This document shows, piece after piece, positions 10,001 to 16,564 of a stretch of DNA of 53,654 bases. The position numbers and the translations under genes were made by a program. Origin of the DNA: JBEIJQ01 sp040380145 (lineage in GTDB: Bacteria; Bacteroidota; Bacteroidia; Chitinophagales; Saprospiraceae); NCBI GenBank assembly GCA_040380145.1, contig JBEIJQ010000002.1, positions 1 to 53,654 on the forward strand. The letters are read 5' to 3'. Each line of letters starts with the position of its first letter. The first letter of the stretch is position 1. Under the pieces are notes generated by a model, which saw only the letters and a list, made by a program, of their open reading frames with translations, was not told where the DNA came from and did no database searches.

Positions 10001-10747
10001 CACATAGTTGCCCGGTGCGGTCGGTGTAAAGGTGATCAGGCCCGAATTGATGCCGAGCGTGAGGGCCGGCGTACTGGGCAACGGGTTGGTAGGCGTAAAG
10101 GGAGCCACCATCGGAATGTTGGTGAAAGCAGCGCTGCGCGGATTGACCAAGGAAAACACCAGCGAATCGCCGTCCACGTCGGTAGCGATTGGGTTGTACA
10201 CGAACTGCTGGTTGATGCAGGCATAGATGATGGGCGGCTCATCGAACTCGACGCCGTTGTTGCAGGGGAAGCCCTGGGTGTTCAGCACGGTTTCGACGTA
10301 CAGATCCTGGGAACCCGGATTCTGCAAGTTCACGATCGCGGTGTTGCGGCAGCATTCGGCGTAGCTGACCGTCCAGTTGGTACAAGGGCCCAAGGTGACC
10401 TGTCCGGTGTACTCCGTTTCGGTGAAGCAAGAAAGCGCTCCGCCTCCGCAACAGGTGTTGTTGAGAAAGTTCTGGCACAAAGGGGTCACATCCACGGGCA
10501 CACCACCGGTCATCGTGAGCGTGGGGTTGGGAAGACCACAGGTGTTCGTGAACGAGAGCGTCACACTGTTGGGGGCCGCGATACCGCAACCGTCGCGGTA
10601 AAACCGGAGGGTGAACTGGTACAAATTGCCGCCGAGGCACTGGTAGGTCAATTCGATGCCGGCTGCGTGAGAAGCCTCTGCTTGAGGCAGAAAAGCAGCG
10701 AATGAAAGAACGATTGCAAGAGACAGTCGGGTAAAAAAGTGCTTCAT
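3995..10747 (-). CDS. giant secreted adhesin-like protein with SprB repeats and T9SS type-B sorting domain
   Basis: About 2250 residues. I chose the ATG at 10747 (MKHFFTRLSLAIVLSFAAF), which gives a clean Sec signal peptide; the in-frame ATG at 10834 would overlap the candidate promoter at 10808-10835. After cleavage comes SHAAGIELTYQCLGGNLYQFTLRFYRD, a Cys-rich opening domain seen in Bacteroidota surface proteins, then PKD/Ig-like modules. Near residues 520-690 lies a P-domain-like segment (HLNIYLVSPSGQQVMLSTG ... NGNWSLLIQHSQG). Many short modules of the form VTVTDAxGCTGxA follow, becoming classical SprB repeats ending in QP near the C-terminus. The last 90 or so residues (NLFTPNGDGANDIFLVQGG ... 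FRVFDRWGELVYE ... VFVWYAEIEYTDG) are the type-B T9SS/gliding C-terminal domain. It probably acts as a cell-surface filament or adhesin; the ligand is unknown. Confidence 0.9.
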   Translation of the reverse strand: MKHFFTRLSLAIVLSFAAFLPQAEASHAAGIELTYQCLGGNLYQFTLRFYRDGCGIAAPNSVTLSFTNTCGLPNPTLTMTGGVPVDVTPLCQNFLNNTCCGGGALSCFTETEYTGQVTLGPCTNWTVSYAECCRNTAIVNLQNPGSQDLYVETVLNTQGFPCNNGVEFDEPPIIYACINQQFVYNPIATDVDGDSLVFSLVNPRSAAFTNIPMVAPFTPTNPLPSTPALTLGINSGLITFTPTAPGNYVLTVRVQEFRNGQLVGSTFRDVQILVLPANLCQNISQPPLGVIDTVTGGVNTVTVTGQTFYVCSGNVISFNFTFSDPNPNEILSIFSNAAQAIPGSTLTYSGNNPVVGTFSWNTAGHGPDTLNFYVTASDGACPVPNNLTYIYEIIVAQLDASSSSYQICTNNLNTLQLNAAGLGGNAAPGTYTWTPAIGLNNTNIANPVATITQPISYTVTYQNGPCIQNDVVNIVASPYSLQFPALTDTTICDGGAANLTATLSPGAPTFTFTANTPTAIPAGGSVSIPIPVSGVFPLTYIANLLNSVTLNIAQNVTGHLNIYLVSPSGQQVMLSTGNGGFTNSGYNNVTFTPAAAQNITAFVFTAIPANSVFRPEQANGWTPLLGSTVNGNWSLLIQHSQGAANGGQNGTFNSVTLTFNNLNTPNFLWSTGGTTQTISVNPPATTTYSVTATNLFGCTDTADVTVFIETALPAPVVSCGPGTNSSVTFVWQALGGAASYSVSIDGGPFINFGNSLTYTVIGLTQGQTVTIQVIANSPPGSACGSSQPGTITCVAGTCPAIIPTISGDITLCGGQNSVLTATAGYQAYAWNNGATTPSITVNGVGLVLVTVTDASGCTGTASVNVTLAAPTVAITGDGQICTGETSTISATAGYASYAWSTGESTSSITVNAANTYAVTITDAGGCTGSANFALAVSTLPTPIITGSTTICNGASSLLDAGAFAAYTWSTGATSQTITATQAGAVSVSVTDAFGCTGSTTVTISLAANLSPTIGANGPTSFCQGGSVVLDAGNFGGFAWSNGATGQNITVNATGTYSVTVSEPNGCTGTDQLTVTVHPNPSVSLGPDFGVCQGDSATLTATVTGGTAPYTYNWNNGASTGSLALLPNATGSFGVTVTDANTCTAVDQLTLTVNNNPVADAGNDRTICNGATTTLVASASGAAGPFTYTWGAPLGNNGASQTVNPGFTTTYTVTATTPAGCTGTDAVTVTVNPVLAADAGPNRSVCTNSTVLFSPFVIGGSPGYTYQWSGPGGFNSILPAPVIPAAQVLNSGTYNLTVTDALGCTASGSFSLIVSNSLFVNIVPNGNPIFCAGGTLALDAGIFDNYQWSTGETAQTIQVNATGNYSVTVSDQQGCTGTGNLNVTVNPLPTASAGSDQSICAGESVVLAPTATGGTAPFSFNWGPGQTGTIVVSPTNNQSYTVTVTDVNGCTAFDQVNINVNPNPGVSLGPDSLICLNATITLNAIGSDGLPPYTFTWGGGQTGASISEQITGPETFQVTITDFYGCTGTDEILVDTFSTLVFNILTPSGTTFCNGATLPLDAGPGFFSYLWSTGESTRTISVGGSGVYSVTVTDATVCQGVASIQVTELPTIAIGATITPVRCFGGSDGRINLTGQITGGTGNYVSYVWSAGAAAGPVATGLSAGSVSVTVTDDLGCTGSAQFQVGQPNTATNMAIVSANATCNGAANGVAIANPFGGTPGYTFLWSNGEINDTVSNLLANTPYFVTVTDAVGCTATASVTVGQPTPLVLAITGVQPTDCYNSADGNATVVASGGVPGYVYQWSNGETTASAIYLTAGTRTVVVGDNQGCTASASVNIVQPSPVTATLVSVTAPNCNGQNTGTIRVTGAGGTGPYTYQWGTAAAFQTSPLAINLAAGPYGVTITDFNGCTGTGVFVVPNTSTLALETQRTATILCYGDSTGAIRAFASGGNLPYQYLWSNGETVMLIDSLPSDTFTVTVTDAAGCTVSATRFLSQPQELVATGTVTDVNCNGGFDGAISVSATGGTMPYRYQLDNGPYRIGSTFSGLPADSFRVVVRDNFYCTDTLELEVLEPDSLIASLLPQDTSIEYGESVVLTITANSPVTYEWVPDTTLSCLDCAAPIATPYLSTVYEVIVSDSNGCEVMLEANVTVFQQRRAYVANLFTPNGDGANDIFLVQGGRGVQAVRTFRVFDRWGELVYEAIDVLPNDIAGGWDGKFKGKQMNSGVFVWYAEIEYTDGYVETLRGDVTLVR
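4620..8340 (-). repeat. degenerate tandem Ig-like/SprB module repeats inside the giant gene
   Basis: At DNA level the phrase encoding 'T-D-x-x-G-C-T-G' (plus strand near 'acc-ggt-aca-gcc ... gca-tcg-gtc-acg-gtg-ac') recurs every 200-300 bases, for example near 5250, 5490, 5715, 5960, 6170, 6400, 6630, 7080, 7320, 7545, 7755, 7965 and 8175. Each marks one module of 70-90 residues with the core Y.W.tG.tt..I.V...G.Y.VTVTD..GC. The units are diverged, which suggests old duplications. Confidence 0.7.
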
Positions 10748-10807
10748 CGAGGATGTTTTGAACGCTTGGATGGGTGCAAGGATGGCCAACAGAACGGCCG
10801 ATGCAAA

Positions 10808-10835
10808 CAAATTATTTTTCGTTAAACGGATCAAA
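10808..10835 (-). promoter_or_regulatory. candidate promoter of the giant adhesin
   Basis: The minus strand has TTTG (10835-10832) followed after 17 bases by TAATTTG (10814-10808), one base short of TAnnTTTG. Transcription would start near 10803, about 55 bases before the chosen ATG. Confidence 0.45.
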
Positions 10836-10865
10836 GAGGCGCCACGCTGCCATTGCAGGCCGAAA

Positions 10866-11969
10866 CTACTTTCTTTTCAGTCGGACCGACATGCCGACGG
10901 GCTGGTGGTCGGACCAGCGGAAATCGGTGTCAACACCGCGTACAGAAAGCAATTCCACGTTGGGCGAAAGCAGATAAAAATCGATCAGGGTCACAAAAGT
11001 TTTTCCGGGTTCATAGACTTCGGCGGCCTTGCGGTTGGTGGGCACCTTGGGGTCGTAGGCCCAAGTCCAGCCTTCGGCGGGGAAGCCGGCCTCGATGTTG
11101 AGCTGACGATACGCGCCGCCTAAGTCCTGCATGAAAAGCTGGTAATCCAATCCGGGCGGGCACTGGTTCCAATCCGCACCGACGACCACATAATTTCCTT
11201 TGGCGTATTCGGCTTCCAGAAACTGTTTCAGATAGGCCATTTCTTGTTTTTTGACCGTCCCGCCCTCGTCGTATGCCTCGTTGTGGCTGTTGATCACCAC
11301 CAGCTCAGGGCCCCAGGCCGTGGGATAACGGTGCACGGCCATGCAGCGGTCCAAGTAAAAAATGCGGTCAGGCCAAGGCATCTGTCCGGGAAAATCATAC
11401 CGAACGGCTTCTTTGGGGCTAAAACGGGAAAAAGTGGCCAGCCCGCCTTTCACGCCGCCGATCTGGTCCCAAGGCTGCAGGATGGGCAGCGGAATGTAGT
11501 CCACGTCGAAATTCAGGGCAAACGTGCGCTGGTGCTCCGGCAACTTGGCCGCAATACCGGCATACTGATCTATCCCATGGCTGCGCCTCGCCCGCAGGTC
11601 ACATTCTTGGAAAAGATAAAAATCACAGGGATTTTCCGCCACCACCGCCTCGATGCCCGCTTGGTTTTCTAACGAGATCTCTTTTGGCGGGCGAACCCAA
11701 TGCCCTTTGGCCGTGAAGTAGCCGCCGGCATCGTAAAAGAAATTGGACTTTGCCCCTAAACCGGCATAACCGAGATTCCAGTCCAGAAAGGTCAGACTGT
11801 CGCGGTCCACCGTGTCGCCGACTTGCGGGCCCTCTGCGACCAGGTCGATCTTTTCTTCGGGCTGCCAGTCGGTCGCCGTGCCGTATACTATCATGCCCGC
11901 CACATAGAGGACGACGAGCAGAACGGCCGACAACAGCCCATACAGTATTTTTTTTGCCCAATTTTTCAT
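10866..11969 (-). CDS. membrane-anchored endonuclease/exonuclease/phosphatase family protein
   Basis: About 367 residues starting MKNWAKKILYGLLSAVLLVVLYVAG, one N-terminal membrane anchor that leaves the catalytic domain outside the cytosol. The EEP fold is shown in order by LDWNLGYAG (metal-site Asn), FQECD (metal-site Glu), INSHNEAYDEGG (active-site His/Asn region), VVGADWNQCPPG (catalytic Asp/Asn) and the terminal WSDHQPVGM (catalytic Asp-His). The family hydrolyses phosphodiesters or phosphomonoesters of nucleic acids, lipids or sugars, and the substrate cannot be told from sequence. The ATG at 11969 is preferred over the one at 11993 because a perfect TAnnTTTG box (11991-11998) overlaps the latter. 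The gene appears to be a single transcription unit. Confidence 0.85.
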   Translation of the reverse strand: MKNWAKKILYGLLSAVLLVVLYVAGMIVYGTATDWQPEEKIDLVAEGPQVGDTVDRDSLTFLDWNLGYAGLGAKSNFFYDAGGYFTAKGHWVRPPKEISLENQAGIEAVVAENPCDFYLFQECDLRARRSHGIDQYAGIAAKLPEHQRTFALNFDVDYIPLPILQPWDQIGGVKGGLATFSRFSPKEAVRYDFPGQMPWPDRIFYLDRCMAVHRYPTAWGPELVVINSHNEAYDEGGTVKKQEMAYLKQFLEAEYAKGNYVVVGADWNQCPPGLDYQLFMQDLGGAYRQLNIEAGFPAEGWTWAYDPKVPTNRKAAEVYEPGKTFVTLIDFYLLSPNVELLSVRGVDTDFRWSDHQPVGMSVRLKRK

Positions 11970-11990
11970 TGCAACGGGAATTTTTCGCGA

Positions 11991-11998
11991 CAAAGATA
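11991..11998 (-). promoter_or_regulatory. candidate -7 box of the EEP-family gene
   Basis: The minus strand reads TATCTTTG, a perfect TAnnTTTG, 22 bases before the ATG at 11969, giving a leader of about 18 bases. No clear -33 element is seen. Confidence 0.5.
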
Positions 11999-12047
11999 AT
12001 CAAGGACTTTGTTCAACTTGTCAGGGCAACGAAAGGCATTTCCCCTC

Positions 12048-12093
12048 CGACAGAAAAACCGCCCCGGTGCAACGCCGGGGCGGTTTTTGTCGG
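12048..12093. terminator. strong rho-independent terminator, usable both ways
   Basis: AAAAACCGCCCCGG-TGCAACG-CCGGGGCGGTTTTT is a 14-bp stem; the flanking GACAG/TGTC extends it further. T-runs occur on both strands. On the minus strand it would end the kup-rluA-ndpA operon after its last gene stops at 12618. Confidence 0.85.
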
Positions 12094-12179
12094 AATCAGG
12101 TGGGCTTCCCCCGGCACACGTTTCGAGAAATTTCGATCTCTTGTCAAGCAACTTTTATCCCCTGCCACAGCTTAATTAA

Positions 12180-12200
12180 CCCAAAATTGTCATTAGAAAC
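12180..12200 (+). repeat. truncated copy of the dispersed palindromic repeat
   Basis: CCCAAAATTGTCATT followed directly by AGAAAC matches the outer parts of the repeat at 12363-12416 and 53591-53642, with the central palindrome missing. This is as expected from deletion between the two ATT copies of the element. Confidence 0.5.
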
Positions 12201-12227
12201 GTCGTGCCCGCCTAATTTGTCAGAATC

Positions 12228-12259
12228 AGGATTTTCAGGATTAAAGGATTTTCAGGATT
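12228..12259 (+). repeat. pair of 15-base direct repeats
   Basis: AGGATTTTCAGGATT occurs at 12228-12242 and again at 12245-12259, separated by AA. The unit itself holds two AGGATT copies. I found no further copy in this window. Confidence 0.7.
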
Positions 12260-12362
12260 TTTTTCGCCCCTATTGACCAATAAGATTTCCCTACCATTCG
12301 CTTTTCTATTTTTCCAACCTCAATGATATTTAGTGGCCTGTATTTCATTTTTTTGTAGCCAG

Positions 12363-12416
12363 TAATTTCTAAGGGCGGCCATTAGAAATTTTTCCCAATG
12401 ACAATTTTGGGATTAA
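12363..12416 (-). repeat. dispersed palindromic repeat, copy 1
   Basis: About 54 bases matching the reverse complement of 53591-53642 at nearly every position. It contains a long imperfect palindrome (12364-12390) built on TTTCTAA...TTAGAAA around a GGCGGCC centre, and a small second dyad CCCAA...TTGGG (12394-12411). It does not lie in a gene. It may be a REP- or MITE-like element. Confidence 0.75.
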
Positions 12417-12617
12417 GGGTACTTTCTGGTCCAACAATGGGGGAAGCATAGACATTCCTTCGAGCACAGCAAGAAAGTCCAATGACATTTCTGTGCCGAA
12501 CGAATGGTTCCCCAAGTAGGGTAGGGGCGGAGGCTCAGGCCGAAGAGAGGGTAGGGCGATCGGTGGGCGGGTAAGCCCATAAGACAAACGGGCCAAACGG
12601 TCGGGTATGTGGACCGT

Positions 12618-13661
12618 TCAGTCTTCCTGGTTGAAAAAGACCTTGTAGAAGTGCATGTTGCGCTCGGGATCGAAGCCCTTTTCCACGAATTCTTCACCGC
12701 CCGAACCGGCCAAACGGATCTCCACCTGCGTATCGAGTTTGATCACATTGTTGAGCTTGCGCTTCATTTGTTTGACCGCCTTGGGGGAGATGAAAAACTG
12801 GTCTTCGGCTCCCATGCCGGTGTCTTCGCGGTAGGATTTGGCGTAGGTCTCGAAGCGCTGCGCCTTGTTCTCGTCGCCGCCCGTGATTTCCTGCTTGAAC
12901 TCGTTGAAATCGAAGGTCTCGCGGCTGTTGAAATAATCCAGCGACTTGTTGACGAAGTCCACCTGTTCCTTTTTGCTGGCTTCCCGCGAATAGACTTCCT
13001 GTACGAAATCCTTGCACAGGGCGAGGTAGTTTTTGGTGTGGAAAGCGTTGTCGGGGATCTGGGTCACCATCAGAAAATCGTCGCGCCAGTAGCGGGCTTC
13101 GGCGCTTTTCAGATCCACGCAGAGCACGCGGTAGCCTTCATCCCGGTAAGAATTCAGCACCAGCGCTCCTTTGTCGAGCTTGTTGAGCTGGGTGCCCTCG
13201 AAAAAGTCTAGTTGGAAGCGGTCGTCGTCGGCGCGCAGTTGCAGGAAGGTGTCCTTGCGCTCGGACTTGAAAATGCCCACGGCATCCACCAATTCGTCGC
13301 CCACCAGCACATCCCGGAAAAAGGCCACATACAGTTCACCCGCCTTGACATTGGGGTGGCCCGACTTTTCGTACAGGTGCCGCAGAATATTCACCGATTG
13401 CTCGTACAACTGGGAGGGATCTTCGAAAACATACGAACAATAAGCAAAGACCTCGTTCATTTCCAGATCCGTCTCGTGGTCGAACCGGAAGGTTTCCTCC
13501 AGTTTGAAGGATCCGAGGAAAAAATCCATCATCCGGAATCTGTCCTCCTCGGATTCGAAGCGGAGGAGTTCCTTGCCGGCGCGGGTCCCTTCTTCGCGGG
13601 CTTTGTTGCCCACGAGGTGGAGGGCCAAGCCTTCCAGTTGGATATTGGAGAAATCGAACAT
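12618..13661 (-). CDS. nucleoid-associated protein, NdpA/YejK family
   Basis: 347 residues from the ATG at 13661 (MFDFSNIQLEGLALHLVGNK). The in-frame ATG 36 bases upstream adds only a poly-Lys/Phe stretch from the A/T-rich spacer and is unlikely. The sequence fits the 37-kDa nucleoid-associated protein family: an opening helix with H-x-V-G-N-K, the central MVTQIPDNAFHTKNYLALCKDFV segment, SLDYFNSRETFDFNEF, and a C-terminal beta-rich half with ISPKAVKQMKRKLNNVIKLDTQVEIRL. YejK of E. coli associates with the nucleoid; its exact role is unclear and the role here is inferred. It is last in the kup-rluA-ndpA operon, 32 bases after the pseudouridine synthase stop. Confidence 0.88.
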   Translation of the reverse strand: MFDFSNIQLEGLALHLVGNKAREEGTRAGKELLRFESEEDRFRMMDFFLGSFKLEETFRFDHETDLEMNEVFAYCSYVFEDPSQLYEQSVNILRHLYEKSGHPNVKAGELYVAFFRDVLVGDELVDAVGIFKSERKDTFLQLRADDDRFQLDFFEGTQLNKLDKGALVLNSYRDEGYRVLCVDLKSAEARYWRDDFLMVTQIPDNAFHTKNYLALCKDFVQEVYSREASKKEQVDFVNKSLDYFNSRETFDFNEFKQEITGGDENKAQRFETYAKSYREDTGMGAEDQFFISPKAVKQMKRKLNNVIKLDTQVEIRLAGSGGEEFVEKGFDPERNMHFYKVFFNQED

Positions 13662-13693
13662 GTTTTTTTGTTTTTTTACAAAAAAAATAAAAA

Positions 13694-14380
13694 TCAATCA
13701 AAAAGGTCCCAAACTTGGTCGCCTTCCGGCAGTTCGGCGGTGATACTGATCGGCTCGTTTTTGACCGGGTGCACGAAATTCAGCTGGCGGGCGTGGAGGT
13801 GGATGAAATTGCCGGTGTTGTGGCGTTGGGCCCCGTATTTCACATCGCCGCGGATGGGGCAACCGATCTTGGACAGCTGGGCGCGGATCTGGTGGGGCCG
13901 TCCCGTGAGCGGGCGCACTTCGAGGAGGTGGTGGTTGGAAAAACTCTTGAGCAGGCGATAGTCCAGCACGCATTCCTTGCCGTCCTTGAATTCGCCGCGC
14001 TGGCTGACGGAGGCCCGCACGCGGTTTGTTTCGTGGTCCTTGATCAGATAATGCACCAATCGGCCCTCGATCTCGTCCGGGCGTTCCTCCACGACCGCCC
14101 AATAGATTTTTTCGACCTGGCGTTGTTTGAACAATTCGTTCATGCGCGTGAGGGCTTTGGAGGTGCGGGCAAAGAGCACGAGGCCGCTCACGGGGCGGTC
14201 GATGCGGTGTATCACGCCGAGGAACACATCGCCGGGCTTGCCGTATCGGTCCTTGATGTAGCGCTTGACCCAATCGGCCAGCGTTTCGTCGCCGGTCTCG
14301 TCTTCGTGCACGAGCATGCCCGCCGGCTTGTTGACGGCGATCAGGTGGTTGTCTTCGTAGAGTACTTGTATGGCGTACAT
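13694..14380 (-). CDS. RluA-family RNA pseudouridine synthase
   Basis: 228 residues, a catalytic-domain-only member of the RluA family that isomerises uridine to pseudouridine in rRNA or tRNA. The signature HRIDRPVSGLVLFART (residues 59-74) holds the catalytic Asp61. The fold is also marked by LIAVNKPAGMLVHEDE (13-28), LLEVRPLTGRPHQIRAQL and IRGDVKYG. No N-terminal S4 RNA-binding domain is present, as in the shorter TruC/RluA-type members, so the target (tRNA or 23S rRNA) cannot be named. It starts 9 bases after the kup stop and precedes ndpA by 32 bases, so the three are almost certainly one operon. Confidence 0.93.
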   Translation of the reverse strand: MYAIQVLYEDNHLIAVNKPAGMLVHEDETGDETLADWVKRYIKDRYGKPGDVFLGVIHRIDRPVSGLVLFARTSKALTRMNELFKQRQVEKIYWAVVEERPDEIEGRLVHYLIKDHETNRVRASVSQRGEFKDGKECVLDYRLLKSFSNHHLLEVRPLTGRPHQIRAQLSKIGCPIRGDVKYGAQRHNTGNFIHLHARQLNFVHPVKNEPISITAELPEGDQVWDLFD

Positions 14381-14389
14381 GGGGGATTT

Positions 14390-16363
14390 TTATTCGATTC
14401 GGGTCAGGTTGAACTTGCTGACCGGTGAGATCACCAGCGGCACTTTTTCGACCGTCACCAAGCCCGCGTCGAGACCGAACCAACGCTCGGGGCTGGCGGT
14501 CCAGGACTTGATGGTCGTGTAGGCATTGAGCACGAACTTTTCCATGAGGGGAAGTTCGTTGTCGTATGAAAGCTGTTCTTCCAAGATGATGTACCGGAAA
14601 TCGCCCGCGATTTGGTCTTGGTTGATCAGGTGGTAGGGGTGGTGCACGGTGATCTCTCCTTTTTTCACCATGTCCTCGGCGATTTTGCGCATGTACAGAC
14701 TGATTTTTTGCTGCACGCGGAAGCCGAGTCGGAATTTGACGCGGATCACATCGTCTTTTTCGTGGATCTTGACCCGGTATTCAGAGGTGTAGGGTTCGTC
14801 GGTGATCTCGATGTGCACGAACCAGTAATAATCGGCGCGTTTGGGCTGGTTTTGGAGGATGCTGTAGATGACATTGCGCTCCACCTCGTTGTCGTTGCGC
14901 GATGTGCTCATATAGGCCAAGTGGGTACAGATCTTGTTTTCCTTGGCATCTATGCTGAGTTGGCGCAGTTGTTCTTTGTAATCCTTGATCGGCACATTGT
15001 CGGCCAATTTGGCCTTGATCTTGTGCGCCCTCAGGACGACCCACATCAAAAAGGCCCAACCGAAAGCGATGATGAAGGTGACATAACCCCCGTGCGGGAA
15101 CTTTTCCAAATTGGCCACGAGAAAACTGCCTTCCACCAGGAAATAGACCACGGCGAGCAGGATGCGGTAAAGCAAATTGACCCGGTGCAACCACAAATAG
15201 TGGAGCAAAAGGATCGTGCTCATCAAAAAAGTAACGGTGATGGCCAGGCCGTAAGCGGCTTCCATTTTGGAGGATTCGCGGAAATACAGGAGCACGCCCA
15301 GACAGCCGACCCACAGGAAATTGTTGATCAGCGGTATGTAGATCTGTCCTTTTACATCCGAGGGATAGTTCACCGTGATCTTGGGGAACATGCCCAAGCG
15401 GATCGCTTCGGAGACCAGCGTGAAAGAGCCGGATATCATCGCTTGACTGGCGATGATGGTGGCCAATGTGGCGATCGCGATGCCCGGGTAAAGGAACCAT
15501 TCGGGCATCACCTCGAAAAACGGGTTTGCCTCGAATGCGGCCCCGTCGGCCCCGATGCCCTTGATGACCGTTCCCGAGCGATCGTGGAGCAGCCACGCGG
15601 CTTGGCCCATATAGTTGAGCACCAGACAGATCTTGACAAAAATCCAACTGATGCGGATATTCGAACGGCCACAGTGGCCCAGATCGGAGTACAACGCTTC
15701 CGCGCCGGTGGTGCAAAGAAAAATGGCTCCCAGCAGCCAAAATCCGCCCGGTGTTTCGGCCAGCAGTTGATAGGCATAATAGGGGTTGACGGCCATCAGG
15801 ACCTTCGGGACATGGACGATATGATTGACGCCCAGCACCGCCAGCATCATGAACCAGACCATCATCACGGGGCCGAACCATGTGCCCACCACCGAGGTGC
15901 CGAAGCGTTGGAACACGAACAGGATGGAGATGATCAGGATGGTGATCGGCACGGTCGGGATGTCTTCGTTGACCAAGCGGAGCCCCTCCACGGCGGACGA
16001 TACCGAAATGGCCGGCGTGATGATCCCGTCGGCCAGCAGCGTGGCACCGCCGACAATGGCGGCTACGATAAGCCATTTGCGGGTGCGGCGCACCAAGGAA
16101 AACAGCGCGAAAATGCCGCCCTCGCCGTTGTTGTCGGCGTTCAGGGTCAGCAGCACATACTTGAAGGTTGTCTGCAGCGTGAGCGTCCAGAACACGCAGG
16201 AGACGGCCCCCAGCACCAGATCTTCGGTGACTGTCTTGGTGCCCAAGATAGCTTTCATCACATACAGCGGCGAGGTGCCGATGTCCCCGTAAATGATCCC
16301 CAAAGTGACGAGCAGCCCGGCGAGGGTGATTTTGTGCAGGTGCTCGGGGTTCTTGTTTGCCAT
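14390..16363 (-). CDS. kup: KUP-family potassium uptake protein
   Basis: 657 residues from the ATG at 16363 (MANKNPEHLHKITLAGLLVTLG); upstream in-frame residues show no conservation signal. KUP proteins import K+ with protons across the inner membrane. The hallmark first segment GIIYGDIGTSPLYVMKA is present, then NADNNGEGGIFALFSLVRR, LADGIITPAISVSSAVEGL and TGAEALYSDLGHCGRSNIRISW, all characteristic KUP motifs, with about 12 hydrophobic segments and a soluble C-terminal tail of 200 or so residues. It shares a divergent intergenic region with the NADH dehydrogenase gene and leads the kup-rluA-ndpA operon. K+ import and membrane energetics may be linked here, but that is inference. Confidence 0.96.
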   Translation of the reverse strand: MANKNPEHLHKITLAGLLVTLGIIYGDIGTSPLYVMKAILGTKTVTEDLVLGAVSCVFWTLTLQTTFKYVLLTLNADNNGEGGIFALFSLVRRTRKWLIVAAIVGGATLLADGIITPAISVSSAVEGLRLVNEDIPTVPITILIISILFVFQRFGTSVVGTWFGPVMMVWFMMLAVLGVNHIVHVPKVLMAVNPYYAYQLLAETPGGFWLLGAIFLCTTGAEALYSDLGHCGRSNIRISWIFVKICLVLNYMGQAAWLLHDRSGTVIKGIGADGAAFEANPFFEVMPEWFLYPGIAIATLATIIASQAMISGSFTLVSEAIRLGMFPKITVNYPSDVKGQIYIPLINNFLWVGCLGVLLYFRESSKMEAAYGLAITVTFLMSTILLLHYLWLHRVNLLYRILLAVVYFLVEGSFLVANLEKFPHGGYVTFIIAFGWAFLMWVVLRAHKIKAKLADNVPIKDYKEQLRQLSIDAKENKICTHLAYMSTSRNDNEVERNVIYSILQNQPKRADYYWFVHIEITDEPYTSEYRVKIHEKDDVIRVKFRLGFRVQQKISLYMRKIAEDMVKKGEITVHHPYHLINQDQIAGDFRYIILEEQLSYDNELPLMEKFVLNAYTTIKSWTASPERWFGLDAGLVTVEKVPLVISPVSKFNLTRIE

Positions 16364-16499
16364 GGTACCAGCTGGATGGTGGTGAAAAAAGAGGGAAAAG
16401 AAAGCGGGAGACTTCAGGTCTAGCCACAAATGGTTTTGATAGACCGCGGTTTCCGACAAAAGTCCGAAAAAAATCCTTTTCGAAGGCTATGTTTACACT

Positions 16500-16507
16500 T
16501 ATTTTTG
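16500..16507 (+). promoter_or_regulatory. candidate -7 box of the NADH dehydrogenase gene
   Basis: TATTTTTG, a perfect TAnnTTTG, lies 57 bases before the ATG at 16565. TTTT sits 19 bases upstream as a weak -33. Predicted start near 16511. Confidence 0.55.
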
Positions 16508-16564
16508 AACGGACCGACCGCCCTCTTGGGGCCTTTTTTTGAGACTTTACCCCCCATTCCCTCC

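Larger units (their letters stand above)
12094..12617. other. non-coding, repeat-rich spacer
   Basis: No convincing gene is seen in about 520 bases. It holds a truncated copy of the dispersed repeat (12180-12200), a pair of 15-base direct repeats (12228-12259), a full copy of the dispersed palindromic repeat (12363-12416), and about 200 bases of unassigned sequence whose open frames have low-complexity, Pro-rich translations unlike a real protein. It looks like a site where small mobile or repeat sequences have collected. Confidence 0.6.
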